Below are positions 19,278-34,600 of a stretch of DNA of 64,000 nucleotides, piece after piece. Under the pieces are notes generated by a model. It was not told the DNA's origin and searched no databases. It worked only from the letters and a program-made list of their open reading frames with translations. Numbering within the stretch: position 1 is the first letter of the stretch; each line of letters begins with the position of its first letter. The translations under genes were made by a program, and so were the position numbers. Location of the stretch: positions 1 to 64,000 of the forward strand of contig NW_009799099.1 in assembly GCF_000213175.1 (NCBI RefSeq), in the 5' to 3' direction. The DNA is from Neurospora tetrasperma FGSC 2508 (taxonomy: Eukaryota; Ascomycota; Sordariomycetes; Sordariales; Sordariaceae).

Positions 19278-20297
19278 GGGATCGGTAGAGAGACAAGTTC
19301 CATGATGGCAGTATTGGCAAGGCGTTGGCGTTGGTTGGTTTGTAATTGGCAGCATCGGACAATCTCTCCATTGACAGGTAGTGTACATACAGCAGGCCAA
19401 GTGGGGGACGCATGGTGATCTGCTTGCATAAGTGAGGTATTTCATCACGTACATGTGCTGAAAATCAGGGTTTATTACACGCTCTGCCCACGCAATGGCC
19501 TGGTACTGAAAGGTATCAGGTACGTGTCGCTTAACCGCAATGGGACTGTGCCGGATGCGTGGATTGGCCTTCGATTTGTTCTGGGCGCAGGTCCGCCTTT
19601 CTTGGCTGACGTGACGCAAAGACGCAAATCCACCCGGGCATTTCCAGGTGGCCATTCCAGCAGTGTGAACCACTGGCGACCAGTGCTGACGGCACCTGAT
19701 GCACCCTGAAAAAGCCACCCCACTCTGACCGGAGCGCTGTGGCACTGACACACTGAGACACTGACACTGACACCGACACTGGGACTGCAATGATTCCAGT
19801 CCCGTCTGTAGGTTCTTCTTGTTCTCCGGATTCTTTTGAAAAAATCCCATATTTTCCCCGATACCTCTAGTCTTCCATTTTCCGTCCTTCCCGTCGCCAA
19901 TTCCCACTTGATCACTCATTCCTTGTTTGTGTGTCCTCAGTTCCACGCACCACATTGGTTGGGCGGAGGGTGCGGAGGGTTTGTTGATCCTACCTTTTTT
20001 TTCCTCTTCCGATCCATTCGTGTTTTTCCTCCTCGTCTCCCTTTCATCTTCAAAAATACCCTGGTCTGGTCTCACCTGTTGCACCACCGCCGCTTAGTCC
20101 GACACCCGGCATCCCTTCGTCCCTTGCAGGTCAGATCCATCTTGTCACCTGGCCGAGCCACGGGTCTCCTCGACCAACAATCGAATACGAATACATTTCT
20201 CCTCGACATCTATGAACACGGCCACTTTGATAGAACAACATCTTTAGTAGTCCTACTTCAACACACCTTCGCACACCATACGAAGGTTCCGATAGAC
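19278..20297. other. Intergenic and likely long 5' leader
   Basis: About 1 kb between co-directional genes. The frame of the Vps62-like gene is open upstream as far as 19836, but the added stretch is low-quality (Phe/Ser/His-rich, no domain) and probably untranslated leader. The 3' half is pyrimidine-rich, typical of a promoter/leader here. No other feature is seen. Confidence 0.5.
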
Positions 20298-22004
20298 ATG
20301 ATTTACACCCTCCGGCGGGCGACCATTTTCGTCACCGCCCTCACCATCTTCTCCGTCTTGGTCCTAACCTTCCTCCCGCGCTACCTCAACCCTACGCCTC
20401 CCGATGCCGAAGAACGAAAGCGAGACAGACAATGGGTCAACTCCTCCCCATACTGGTTCGATCGCCAGGTCTGCCGATACCTTGGCCTATGCGGTATTCA
20501 GCACATCCGATGGGATGCGCCCACTCTGCCCGGTTGGGGTCGGGGTCCCAGCTCTGACCTCGACATGAAGGAAGAGATAGCCAAAGTGCTCGGTGTTGGT
20601 GACTGGGATGATGACGGAGCAGCAGTCTTTGTCAACAAGCCCGGCACCGAATCTTGGGAACATGCGCCAGGCCATGTCGACCTCAAGCGCAAGCGATCCG
20701 AGTCTTCCGACACGCTCCAAAAAGTCCCCCAGTACGTCCTCGATCATGCGCCGCTCGTCCACCTCTACTCGGGCGAACACTTTTGGCCTTCCGACATGGC
20801 TGAGCACGTCAAGCACATGGGCCTCCTCGACGACGAAGACGGGTCGGTGAACAGGACGGACGAACTTGATCTGGGGAGTCTCGCTAGGCTCAACGCCAAG
20901 AACGGCACCGTCTTTCTGACGAGCATGGATGATGTGGAATCCAGGCCCGAGTGGCTCCACAACCGAGCCGGGATCCCCGTCGAGTATGAGGATGACGATG
21001 GCGATGATGAGCACGACGGAAACCCCGACAAGAAAATCCCCGGAAACAACCCGACTGTGCCTACGGACGGAAACACGTGGTGGGACGCCGACAAACAGCA
21101 CCCGCCGAACCGGATCGTCGCTCCTCGGTATCGCAAGGGCGGTCCTTCATGGCGTCGCGAGAAGCGCTTCATGCAGGGTGACGATGAGCCGCAGCGTCCC
21201 ATTGGCGGCACCCCTTCCGACGGAGACAAGAACAAGCCCAACCCGAGCGGTTATTCCAATGGCCCCGCCGTGCTCATCATTGTCGACAAAGGGGCCGGCA
21301 TTCTGGACGCCTTCTGGTTCTTCTTTTACTCGTACAATCTGGGGCAAACCGTGCTGGGCATCCGCTTCGGCAACCACGTTGGCGACTGGGAGCACTGCAT
21401 GGTGCGCTTCGATAACGGGATCCCGAAAGCCATGTTTTTGTCCGAGCACGCCGGCGGAAAGGCCTACGCTTGGCCTGCTTTGGAGAAAAAGGCTCAACCC
21501 AACGGCAAACCACCCCGTCCGGTGATTTATTCGGCGGTAGGAAGTCACGCCATGTATGCCACGCCTGGCTTGCACCCCTACGTCTTGCCGTTCAAGCTTC
21601 TGAAGGACGTGACCGACCGCGGTCCTCTCTGGGACCCTGCTCTCAACCACTACAGCTATTGGTACGACTACGAGGCCGGGCTGAACGAAACCGAGTCACC
21701 CTCATCCCCTCAGTCGCCCTACCTTGGCAACCCTTCCGATCCTCCAAAGGAGTACACCTCCCTGGTCCCCGCGGCGGATAATCCAAAGGCTCCAACAAGC
21801 TGGTTCCACTTTGAAGGAGCGTGGGGTGATGACGTCTATAGTCTGGCGGACTATAGGCAGTGGAGGCTGTTTGGCGAGTATCACTACATTGTCGGACCGC
21901 TGGGGCCCAAATTCAAATACTTGGAGAGGAGGAAGGTGTGCCAGACAGACAAGTGTACGATGCTGTGGAGCATTGAGGATGGAGAGAAGAGCAGTTGGTA
22001 TTGA
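20298..22004 (+). CDS. VPS62: Vps62-like membrane-anchored protein
   Basis: A 568-aa single-exon frame. An N-terminal hydrophobic segment (about residues 8-26) with positive residues before it looks like a signal anchor, placing the body in the lumen. The body shows the Vps62 family pattern: ILDAFWFFFYSYNLGQTVLG, RFGNHVGDWEHCMVRF, a PVIYSAVGSHAMYATPG block, WDPALNHYSYWYDY and a WFHFEGAWGDD end. Vps62 is linked to cytoplasm-to-vacuole protein delivery in yeast; the biochemical activity is not established. An acidic low-complexity insert lies around residues 225-265. The ATG at 20298 is chosen because it directly precedes the anchor. Confidence 0.88.
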   Translation: MIYTLRRATIFVTALTIFSVLVLTFLPRYLNPTPPDAEERKRDRQWVNSSPYWFDRQVCRYLGLCGIQHIRWDAPTLPGWGRGPSSDLDMKEEIAKVLGVGDWDDDGAAVFVNKPGTESWEHAPGHVDLKRKRSESSDTLQKVPQYVLDHAPLVHLYSGEHFWPSDMAEHVKHMGLLDDEDGSVNRTDELDLGSLARLNAKNGTVFLTSMDDVESRPEWLHNRAGIPVEYEDDDGDDEHDGNPDKKIPGNNPTVPTDGNTWWDADKQHPPNRIVAPRYRKGGPSWRREKRFMQGDDEPQRPIGGTPSDGDKNKPNPSGYSNGPAVLIIVDKGAGILDAFWFFFYSYNLGQTVLGIRFGNHVGDWEHCMVRFDNGIPKAMFLSEHAGGKAYAWPALEKKAQPNGKPPRPVIYSAVGSHAMYATPGLHPYVLPFKLLKDVTDRGPLWDPALNHYSYWYDYEAGLNETESPSSPQSPYLGNPSDPPKEYTSLVPAADNPKAPTSWFHFEGAWGDDVYSLADYRQWRLFGEYHYIVGPLGPKFKYLERRKVCQTDKCTMLWSIEDGEKSSWY

Positions 22005-23486
22005 TGGCGGGGATTGCATGAGTCTTTTGGATGTGCGCGGCAGTAGAAGGAGTTGGTTTTGCGTTGCTTCATTCTTTTTCTTTTCTCTCTTGGTTATTGC
22101 GTTGCTGCTTTTTTTTGCGACATGATTGATACCTCTACGATACCCACTGCTCACTTGCATGGAAAGCATGGAAGAAGAACTGTTTACACATACAGCATTG
22201 GTCTCATGGCCTATACAAGGAGTTGACGATGATGGCGATCCATGTTGGACACTGATCGGCACGGCATTTGATGGCCCGCCCTGTGGGCACGAGGCGTCTA
22301 GATACGGCGATGACATGATAGAGCATGATCTTGACTTTGACAGTGACAGGCGAGAAGTTTATACATTATTGAATTTACTGCACTCGTTTGTCTATTTGTC
22401 CCGGCTGCTTCCGTTTCGACCTCCATGCCCCATCCCGTTTCCCTTCAACCCTTTGTCAATCTGTCAACCTGTCATCTTCAACGCCATCCTAGATGCGTGT
22501 CACCACACCTGGAGCCTTGAGCAAGACGTGTTCGGAGCAGTCATCTCGCGCCATCCTGATCCCGATTGAGCGGATGAGGAAGGACTTGTTGGGCTGACAT
22601 CTACGCCACTTGTTTCATACGTGATTTTTCTTCCAATCATACAAAAGCCATCACTCGTCTTTTCCTGATGTTGCTCGACGGCTTTCGCGCGGAGACTTGC
22701 CCATTGGTCGTCCGTTGTGCGCCTCCTTGGCGAAGTCCGGATTTTGGCGTTGTGGATGGAGGGGGTCCAATTCCAGTTACCGGGTCAGTTATCCCGCTAT
22801 CAGTCACCCTGCCAGCTTTGCGCAAGATGCGTTAGGGCGACATCTCAGTCCGAACTCGGCTCGTCGAGTTACTGATGGACCAGGACACGCCGCGACATCG
22901 ATCCAGTTTAGCGTCATTGATCTGGCGTTGGTTTGTTCTATTTCTCCCGCGACATTTTGGCCAGCACTGCTCTTCAATTCTAGACCACTCCCTTCCAACT
23001 AGCACAGCATCGAAAACTCTCAGCGGCGACAAAAAGAAGACGACTTAGGACAATCAAGCAAAGCAGTCATCACCAAAATCACCAGGCAAAACAATCAAGT
23101 GATGTTTGACTCTTTTTATTCATTCACTCCAAACCAATCCTTGCCAACAGTTCGAGTAAACGGCCTGGCCAAGACCCTCGAACAAGATCCGTTCCAAGCT
23201 GGAAAGATCTAGCGAAAAAGAAGCAGAGAGGGAAACTAGTATCTACATGCCCAATCCTTCCAAAAATGTGCATCCAGAAAAAGAATCCCTCACTTTTGTT
23301 TTTTTTTGAGTGAGAGATTTGTGCACCAGAGCCTTCAAATCTGGTCACTACCTCGACTCATCATCCATCCATTTCCTTCATCCATCATATCATTCCAATC
23401 ATCAACCATTACGCGATGCGCATCCTTCCCAGACTGCGTCTCTTTCTTTTAACTTGGGTAAAGGGGGAAAAGAAAGAAAAAACCGC
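22005..23486. other. Convergent intergenic region
   Basis: About 1.5 kb. A plus-strand frame at 22126-22569 (147 codons) has no domain, lies directly in the 3' flank of the Vps62-like gene and is not convincing. A T-rich tract at about 22072-22120 fits plus-strand 3'-end formation. No RNA gene or repeat is seen. Confidence 0.5.
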
Positions 23487-24745
<1,259 letters not shown>

Positions 24746-25663
24746 GTTTGCTGGTGTTTGAAAGGCCGGGAACCGTTGAGAGGATGGAAGACGAGAAGGA
24801 AGGATTGAAGGAAGGCTGGATGGTTGGAGTGATGAGGAGATTGAATCGGAAACGGGGGATGATCTGGATGATATTTATCCTCGACTTTTGCCACCAGATG
24901 TCCTTCTCATCTTCTTCTTCCTCTCCTCCTCCTCCTCCTCCTCCTCAAGTCCCCTCCATCGTGATGCTCCAACGACCTTCCGAAAAAAGAGAAGCCGCTC
25001 TTGTTGATACTGGGCGTTGGATGGAGGTGCTGACAGAGTGTCGATCCGCAGACGCAGAGCCGGATCATGAAGTCTCGGCGTCGCGGCGCGTAACATCGAT
25101 CTGGGCAGGACGACAATCACCCACCTTCCGGGTTGGGATTTACAGCCGTCCAGCATCGATACCACCCTCTGGTCTCCAGCAAGAACCCACACGTGAGAAC
25201 GGGCCCTCCCGAGTTGTCTGTCTGTTCGAGTCAGCCTCTCAGCAAAGCAAGAGATGCCGATCCAAACTCGACATGGACGACATGATTGGACTGGCCGAGA
25301 GCGGGAGATTCGAGAGGTACCTGACGTTTCGGGAATGGTGTTGGAGCATCACATCAAGGATTCTTCTGTTCCTGGACCAACAGCAGCAGTCCCTCACGGC
25401 CGGCGACTGTCATTGGGCGTGCTTCAAATTTGGCAAGTCATGATCGATATTGGACTCTTGTCTCAACGTTATCGCCGACCAAGCCAAATTTACCTAGAGG
25501 CATGGCATCAATGCACAGACGAGCAGGCTAAAAAGAGCAAGTGTCTTTGAAGCCAAGCAACGGCTGTGATTAGGTATGGACAACTGGAGGACACCGAACC
25601 GGAAGCTGGTTGAATTATCGAACTTTTGGGAGGGTGGCATTCTCAAAGAACCTGGTCATGCTT
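24746..25663. other. Protease promoter region and flank of the transposon island
   Basis: About 920 bp. On the minus strand an ATAAATAT element at about 24871-24880 could be the TATA box of the protease gene. A CTC microsatellite lies at about 24913-24945. Frames on either strand here have no domain. The last bases (25658-25663, ATGCTT) are the left copy of the repeat flanking the island. Confidence 0.5.
24913..24945. repeat. CTC/CTT microsatellite
   Basis: A short run of mixed CTT and CTC triplets upstream of the protease gene, of the kind common in this genome. Some purine/pyrimidine tracts act in fungal promoters; no role can be shown here. Confidence 0.8.
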
Positions 25664-25706
25664 AGGGGGTCTATCCAAGTCCCAAAAATGTGCCCCACTC
25701 CCCCCC
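25664..25706 (+). repeat. Left terminal inverted repeat of the DNA transposon
   Basis: It begins AGGGGGTCTATCCAAGTCCC and pairs with the reverse complement of 39642-39686 through blocks CTATCC, GTCC, AAAAATG and CCACTCCC. ATGCTT precedes it. Confidence 0.75.
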
Positions 25707-28390
25707 TTCTAGCCTCAACTCTAGCCACCGCACGGATAAACACCAATATTACTTATAACTTCTGTAATCGCGCTTAGCGCGCGAATGTTGCGGGTGGTGC
25801 GCGCTAAAGTTGCGGGCTCGTAAGAGCTGGCGGCCGGCATTATGATAACTATGCTAGCGTTATTATGTATAATACAAAGTTTGAATTAAGTTTCTGAAAC
25901 TTTTTATATAGTATGTATATAACTAGAAGAATCTTGCCTTAAACTATTATATAGTTATATATAATATTAAAAGACCTTATATTAAGTATTATAATTTACT
26001 ATATTTAAATTAAGTTTTATATATTCAAAACGTTATTTAATATTTGTAATAATTATCAAAAAATTTTATTATTCTTGTTACTATTATTGGATTACTATTT
26101 TTCTTCTTATTATTTTAAAGTCTATATTATTTATTTCGGTGCTCAAATAGTGTGGGAAAGTATTAGGGTAGTTAATTATATAAAAGTAAGATAATAGGTA
26201 AAAAGCCCTTTGGAATTGTAGGAAGAAAAGAAAATCCTATTAGAATAGTAAAAATATAGTTAATAAATATATTTTTAACTATTTAGTAGTAGTAAAGAGG
26301 TCCTTATTATTAATTCTACTACTCTTATTACTATTATTATTATTATAATTATTATCCTTATTATACTCCTCCTTATTTTTATATTCCTTATTCTTACGCT
26401 TAACTTTAAATTTAATTTCAGGTTCGTCTATAAGTATAAATAGAATGCCTAAAAAAGCCTAGGTAGTAATATATTAGTAGCGAATTAATCATTATCCCAT
26501 AATTCTAAAATATTTCGATTTAAATTTACTAAATTATCTCTTATAGTACGTATATTTCTAATTATATCCTCTATATACTTTTAGATTAGAAAAGCTATTT
26601 GTAACTACTCTTTTATAATTATAGTTTAGCGGGTAAATAGCGCTAACTTTCTTTTCTTATATTTTTTAATATTAGTCTTTTAAAGGATTATAGAATAAGG
26701 AATAATATTAAAAACCTATTGGAAAATAGTAGGAATAGGGCTAGAAGAAGTAGAAATAGTATTATTACTATTATTATTTTTATTCTATTTACAAATTTCT
26801 TTAATAAAGGCTTAACCTTACTTAAAAAAATTGTCGCTATGCTTCTTAAGTTTTATAATACGATTCTTCTCCTACCAAATTTTAAATTTAGGAATAATAT
26901 AAGGCGGGACTTAAATTAATTAATATTAATTAAATAGTAATTAAGCTTTTAATTTATAATTTTGCATTAAGTAGTATAGTTGCCCTTTATATACTCCTAA
27001 TAAATAGATCCTATACCCTTTTAATTAAAGTATTTCTAAATTTCACTATTTATATTTTTAATAATTTTAATTATATAAATACTATATAATAAGCCTCTCT
27101 CCGTACTAGGCTCTTTCGCTGCTTTTTTATTATTGGGGGTAGGTATACCCTCCTTTAATTCTGTATTATTCGTTTATAATTTATTAGTATTTTGAAAGTA
27201 GCGGATAAGTATTATAGTTTATACGGGCCTTTTTGGGAATTCCCTTCTCTTAATTTCCTCCTCCTTTTTTATTGGAACGTGTGTTGGATAGTATGTTGGT
27301 AAGTTTAAGTATTAGATGATAATATTAACTATTATTTAAATTTACTTAATAAAATAATTTTAAATATTTATAGTAGCGGGAAAGATATATAATATAACCG
27401 AATCTACTATTTATATATTAATAATATTAGTAGAGATTAAATAGATAATAGGTATATAAGGGGATACGTACGAGTGTTTGTAATTGTAAGGTTGAAAGAG
27501 GAAGAAGGAGAGAAGGAGAAAAGTATAAGAGTAAAGAAAGTATATAGAAAGGAGGGGTAGGGGTTTCCTATTTGGGCGTATTAACTTAAGTAAATTTATT
27601 TTGAATGATACGTTATATAGATTTTATAATAAGACGTATAAATAAAGAGTTGAAATGAAAATCGTAAATAGAAGATACAGATGGAGGGTATAGTTGATTT
27701 TATTATATTAATATAAATATAGGATATTTTATTTTTTATTTCATTATTTATACGAATAATGCGGGGAAGTAGCCTATTAGTAGCTTATAAATTTCTCTAA
27801 TATTATTAGAAATATTGACTTCTATATTGCAATATACGTAAAGAAAATATATAGGATGGATGACAATAATATATTAAATATATATAGTATTTCATTATTG
27901 ATTTTAGATTAAAAATAGTTATAGAATATTAATTATAAAAAGTAGTATTTAACGGTTATTAATAAGAAGTATAAACGTATACTTCCCGATGCGGGGTAAT
28001 AATTATATTATTTACTATACTATATTATAAATTATTATATTCTACTTGTTTCTAGAGGGTATTGCTCGGGAAAAATGTCCAAAACTTATAAGTTTATACA
28101 ACTCTAAATACGCTTTAAAAAAGCATCTTTTCCGCTACTTATACGTACTTTATAATACCTTTATATTCCTAAATTAATTAATAAGATTAAAGTAGTAAAA
28201 TAAAGAATTAAGTTAGATATTAAATACTTATATTAAAGCAACTAACTAGTAGCTATTTTTTATTTTACTCTCTACTACTCCTAAAATCTAATCCGCGCTT
28301 CATCTAATAATGAGATAAGTTCCTCTATCCTTATAGTACTAATAACGTTAACACTCTCTCAAACTATAAGGTGAAGGTTATCTAGCGCTC

Positions 28391-28699
28391 TGATAGGGTA
28401 ACACGGGTGTCTTTAAATATTACAATGCTGGTGCATATTGTAATATTAAAGAAGAAGATGTTAGAGGAAGAAAGGCGTAGCCGAAGGCCGGCCTGCGCGG
28501 GAATCCCTTTATAGGAATTCCCTTATTTTATTACTAGCCCACCTTATAGGATGGGTCCATGCGACCGGGCAGCCAGGCACGTGAGTAGGCACGTGCCTAA
28601 GCGTGCTAAAGCCTCTAACAGTAATAAGTATAACTACAGTTATACCAAATCTACTCTAGTCAATTGAATCTAATTATATATATAATACATCCCGTATTA
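28391..28699 (-). repeat. 3' LTR of the chromovirus
   Basis: 309 bp, the downstream LTR in transcription order, preceded at low coordinate by CGCTC. It shares the GC-rich core of the other copy, including GGCCGGCCTGCGCGGG and two CACGTG sites (28578-28583 and 28590-28595). Confidence 0.88.
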
Positions 28700-31600
28700 A
28701 GTCCCAGCGCCACAAAGAGAAGCCTATCGTCCTCAATAGGGATACCCTCACTTTCGTTTTAGCGAGTATTGTAGGGGCTCTCTCTCCTCTTCCTTCCGGT
28801 CCTTTTTATCTACGAAGTAGACTCTATATTAGCCATCTATATATAACCGGGTTGCTCCGGATCGGCGCTCATCTGGGCGGTATTTCTAATAGTCCTCCAC
28901 AACGTCCTTAGGCTTCTTTAAATCCTTCGTATCCTTCCAATAGTTATTATAGTAATTATAGCCCTTCTATTTAACATAATACCAAATCTTCCCTTTAACC
29001 TATTTATACGTAGCGATTTTTTCGATCTTATAGCAAGGGGCCTCGGAGTTTAAATTTAAGCCGGGGCTAGAGTTGCTTTACAAATCTTCTACTAATCTTA
29101 GTAGGGGAATTGTCTAGCTAAATAGATTTTGATTATTAAGTATTATAATAAAGTATACTACTAAAATAACGGGGTATATTTTCATATTCGGTAATAATTT
29201 AAATTAGTAAATAAGGCGACCGACCTTCTTAATAATTTTGAAAGGTCCTAAACGTTATTAAAAAGTCTTTTATAAAGAACGTCCTAGCAAATAATATTTA
29301 TAATTGAACTTTAAAAATACCTTATCCCCTTCCTTAAATTCCAATTATTAATAGTTAAAATTATAGCAAAATTTAGTATTAGTAATAGTAAAATCTATAA
29401 TTAATTAGGCTTCCCAGCGGATGTACTTTCGAATAGTAGGGTTATTAATAAATTAATATAATAATTCAATCCTACTAATAAGAATATTTAAGGGTCCCAA
29501 CAGCTTGTATCCAAATAGATACTTATATAGCGAAGCCTTAAAGTTCTTAATAAATACGCTATTTAAATTCTATGATAAGGAAGGGATAATTAATAATTTA
29601 TTATAACCGAAGTCGTATATAAATACGTAGAATTTAATTATAATTTCAATTATTTTATTCTTATATTCGGCTCCTCTATTTCCTAAAGGGTAATATACTA
29701 TTATTATAAATAGTTTAATGCCTATTATAATCTATATACTACGCTAATATACTAATATAAATTTATAGTCTCGGTCCGAAATAATACCTATCGGAAATCC
29801 CCAATTGTATAATAGTATTATACGGATTATAATAATTCCTTATTCGATAACCGTATAAGTTTTATAATTAAGGATTAAAAGGGATTCTTTTAACGTTTTA
29901 TTAATAATAGGTATTAAGGTATTAAAAGTATTATGATTAGGTATTTATTATAATATATTAGTTATTAAGACTTTTAGGAGGCTAATAATAAAATTAATAG
30001 AAATAATTCTTATTAGTAAAGCCTTCTTAGGTTAAATTAATTAGTAGTCGCCAATAGGCGTATTATAATCGGTTTAATTAAATTAGTACGCTAGGTAGTA
30101 TTCTAAATATTATTTAACTAAATAAGCCTTATTAACGAAAAATACTCCCTATAGCTTATATATTATACGATTGCGCCCAAAGTAGTACTTATTATTATAA
30201 GCTACTTCTAGAACTTCTTTAATAAATTTATAAGGGATATAAAGGTTTTTAGTTCCGTCTACCTATTGGTTGTAAATAAGGCCGTCCTTTAAGAAGAAAG
30301 GATACCCGGGTTTAGAAAAAATAATATCTCCGTCCTCGGAGACTACCTTATATTCTTTTAAATATTTTATAACTTTAGTAAATTTCTTATTAGAAGCGTA
30401 GACGGCCGTATAGGTTTTACGGACCTTAAAATTGATTAACGCTTTAAAAAATACGTATTATACGTTATCCAAATAGAATATTCGGTCTTCGGTCTAAATA
30501 TTATTGAAAACGGGCGTACCGTCGGGGTTTTTATTACTACTAATTATTTTTTAAGTAATTAAGAATATTTAGTATAAAATTAAATTTGCCCAATATATAG
30601 AAGACCTTTAATTTATATTCGAATAAATAAATCGAGGCGTTGATTAAGCATTAATTAGCCCTATTAGTTAAAATCATTCGTAGTAACATTTATTCTATAA
30701 TACCTTTAATTACCGAATAATCCGTTAGTACTATAATAGGATTCGTATAAACGTAGAACTAAGTTCGTATTTTTTTAATAGCCTATATTAGATATACGAC
30801 CTCTAATTCTAACGGGCCGTATCTTATTTTAATTTTAATTAATACTTTGCTCAAAAATATTATAAAAAGGATTTAATAGAATAGTATAATAATTCCTTTT
30901 TTTTATTTATAGGGTTCTTTAATATAAAAAGCTATAACGCTAAAACCTCGTTTAAGGGACCTATTAATTTATAGAAATACTAGGCAATCTAAATCTAAAT
31001 AGTATAAAATAGTACCGTTATTATATACAGCATTTTGTAAAGCTTCGAAGGCGGTCTTTTCGGCTAGGGTTAGAAAATAATAAATTCACGTACAATAGGC
31101 TACTCTTTGGGCTAGCTTTCCGGCCTCTACCTTACCCGTTTTACGACCCTCGGTTAGGAGCGCAACTTTCCGAATTTAAAATAGTTCAACAATCTAAGCA
31201 TAGTACGGGATAAAGTAATATAAGAATCCTATACTACTAATATATTATTCGAAAGCCTTAAGGTTATTAAGGAAGGTTAGGTTTTTAAATACCTTAATAT
31301 ATTCGTTAGTAGTTAATAAACCGAATCTATTTATATAAAAACCTAGTAATTCTATATTTAGGTAGCCGAAGTACAATTTCTTAAGGGATAAAATAATATT
31401 CTTACTAGTAAAGAGTAAGAAAATAGCGTTTAAGTATTTAAAATAATCTTTAATAGAATTTAATATAATAATAATATTATCAATATAAACTCTATAATAG
31501 TCTCTATAATTACGGAATAGCATATTTATAAATTATTAAACGTAAATAGGCGTATTTTTAAATCCTATTTACGCAATCGTAGGCAATTCGAGGCCTCTAT

Positions 31601-34600
31601 AAGTAATAAGAGTAAATTGGTCTCTATATTTCTACTAAACGCCAAATTAGTAGAAGAAAGAGACTACGTTAATAACTATAATAATTACCTTACCGCGCAT
31701 AAATATAATAATTTTACCCTACAAAGGCAATAAATAATTATTTGGGATAATGAAACTATTAAATACTTTTAAATTAATAATTAGCCTTCTTTTAGGACCG
31801 TACTTAATTCCCTGCTAAATAACAAATACAAAATAAATAAAGGGGATAACGTACTTTACCCAATCTATTTTACCTTATTTATATAATATATTAAAAATTT
31901 CATTAATAATTACCTAATCGTTCTAATTTACCAAATATATACGAACAACAACCTTATAATTTTACTAACCGTCTACTAGGGGGACTCTTATTATATTTTC
32001 TTCTAAAATATCAACTACACCTTCTTCTTTCCAAAACTTTAGAAATTTTTCAACTAATTTTACCAACCGCCTTAATACCTATCTACTTCCTACAAATATA
32101 TAATTTCCTTTATTTATAATAACCTTAAGAGCTTTATTATTTATACGGATACTGAAGGTTAATTATTTATTTAATATTTTAAAAAGCTTAGAGGTTTCTA
32201 GGGCAATAGTAGGTAGAGCGGGCTCGTTTATCGAAGTAACGTTATGCGTAGGAATAATATTATCGAAATCGATATCGAATTCGACGTTGGCCGGTACCGA
32301 ATATATTTAATATACGATTTCTACTACTTAAACAACGGATAAGGGGGGGTCGTTCTCTATTATACTAAGTATCTAAATTACTATAGTAATCTCGAAATAC
32401 TTGGCCAAAACGTTAGAAAGTAGCCATCTATATTATATTTAATAATTATACTAATCTTCTATTTTCGGGGAATAATAATTATTTAGTTCGTTATATTCTT
32501 TATTAGTACTACCTTAAGCGAACGCGCATTAAGGATAGCACTAACAATAGTAGGGTAGAAAGAATTAAAGAGAAAGTTCCTATCCTTAAATAAACTAATA
32601 TAATAAACTAATACTATATACTCCTCTTCTAACCGTAGGATAACCTTCTTCTCAATTACCACCTTTCCTAAGCATCGGTTAAATAATTTAAATACTTCGA
32701 ATATAGTATTAAAATTATCTTATAGGAAACGAACTTCAACCTTACAATAATTGATATATACCTATCGGAGGTAGAAAAAAGAATTAGCGAGTAATAAATT
32801 AAAATTGAATTTATTAATTACCTAGCCGGTTAGTATTATCTTTAATAAGGTAAGTTTACTATCAAAATCCCTTCTTAAAAAGTAAATAATAAATATAGCC
32901 TATTTAGTAAACCTAGTCAGTTTACCGTTAACTTCCTTAATTCTTATAGAATACTCTATTAATATTAAATATTAAAGAATCTCGAAGAACGATCAGCTAA
33001 TAATAATCTTTACCGCGCCGGGATCTACGCAAATTTTAACTCTTTCAACCTCTAGGGTAGCTTTAATAATAATTCGAAGGTAAATAAAAATTAAGAGTAG
33101 TCCCTTCTTTACTAACTTATTATTTTAAAGAATCGAATCTTAAATTTTAAAGGGTATAGTAGTAACTGAATTAATATAATAGGCGGTTGCTAATTATTTT
33201 TTATAAATACTATCGCTCTCATCGTAATAATTAAAATATTCGAATAAGCAATTGCGGGACGGGAAGTTTTATTTATAATCTTTATACTTATAAAAATCGG
33301 TACTACTTATAATAGCCGGAATAGCTTCTATATACGAGATCTAGGTTTAATAATACTTAGTATAACCTATTTTACTTTTTATATTATCGAATACTATAAA
33401 GTACTTAAAATAGGTTAATTAGTTACTATATATATAGTAAACTAAACTATCGGAATTATAACCTTCCAAATCCTCTATAGCAAAATTAACCGGATCCTTA
33501 AATTACTCTTTAACATAATAAGCACGCTCCTTACTTAATTCGTAAGACTAATCGCGGTTATAATAATCGGGACTACGGTTACAGTCGTAATTACAATTAC
33601 AATAGTCGGGGGTACGATTGCAATCATTACAATCCGGTGTCCGGTTACAGTCATTACGGTTATGTTCATTACAATTATTAAATTAGTTAAAGTCGTTACT
33701 ACAATTGCCACTACGGTCGCGGTCACTATCTCGCTAGCGGCTAGGGCTACGACCACGGTTCTAATTACGGCTTAAATTTCTACCGCAAGAATATTTATAA
33801 TTATTAGACGAATTAAGGGAATAGTACTTATCCCTAACGATTGCAAGTAGGACGGCTTTAGTTTTTTTAATCTCTTTGAAATAATATTTAATTTTACTAA
33901 AGGACGGGGGGGCATATAATATAGTCTTAATATTAACGTTTATACTATTCCAAATCTAGACTATAATACTATACTAATTATTATTATTCTTAGAGAGGAT
34001 ACCTATAGTTCGGACGAAACGAAATTGCTTTAAAATATATATCGAAATTATATTTTTATTTTTATAAATAATATAGAGGGTTAATTTACCTTTATTGAAT
34101 TTTCTAATTTTAATAATTAAATTAGGTATAAATCTTTTTACTAGGGCTTTAATAAAATTACTTAAAGACTTATAATAGTACTATCTTCTAGCAGGATCCA
34201 ACTAATTATATTACTATATATAAGCCGCGTTTTATAAAAAGGTAGGCTATATACGGATAAACTATCTCTCAATAGAGCTAGTGTAATTGTTTTCTAATAA
34301 AGTATTAAAGCAATTAATAAATATAGTAGCATTGGTATAAATAATACTACTACCGTTCTTAATTATTCCTATATTCTTAAAATCGTTGGCAAAAGGATTG
34401 AAAGTTCTAATATTATTGTACTTAAATTTAGGCTTATTATTGGGTTTACTAAAAACTTAGCGAGTAATAGGAATACAACGGGGGTTATATATATTAAAAT
34501 ACTTAAAAAGAGAATTTAGTTTCCTACCCTTATTATTTCTATTATTACTATTATTACTATTATTACTAGGGTCGCTAGGGGTAGTAGCAATAGGGTAATT

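Noticed and set aside
22126-22569. 147-codon plus-strand frame downstream of the Vps62-like gene
   Set aside because: No domain, Pro/Phe/Leu-rich chance composition, and it lies in a 3' flank with no splice or promoter support.
26719-26919. 66-codon frame in the AT-rich island as a gene
   Set aside because: Ile/Leu/Asn-rich composition is what random translation of RIP-decayed DNA gives, and there is no homology signal.
33535-33756. Hydrophobic 73-codon minus-strand frame as a membrane protein
   Set aside because: It is an out-of-frame reading of the Arg/Asn/Asp-rich gag-like segment of the chromovirus fossil.
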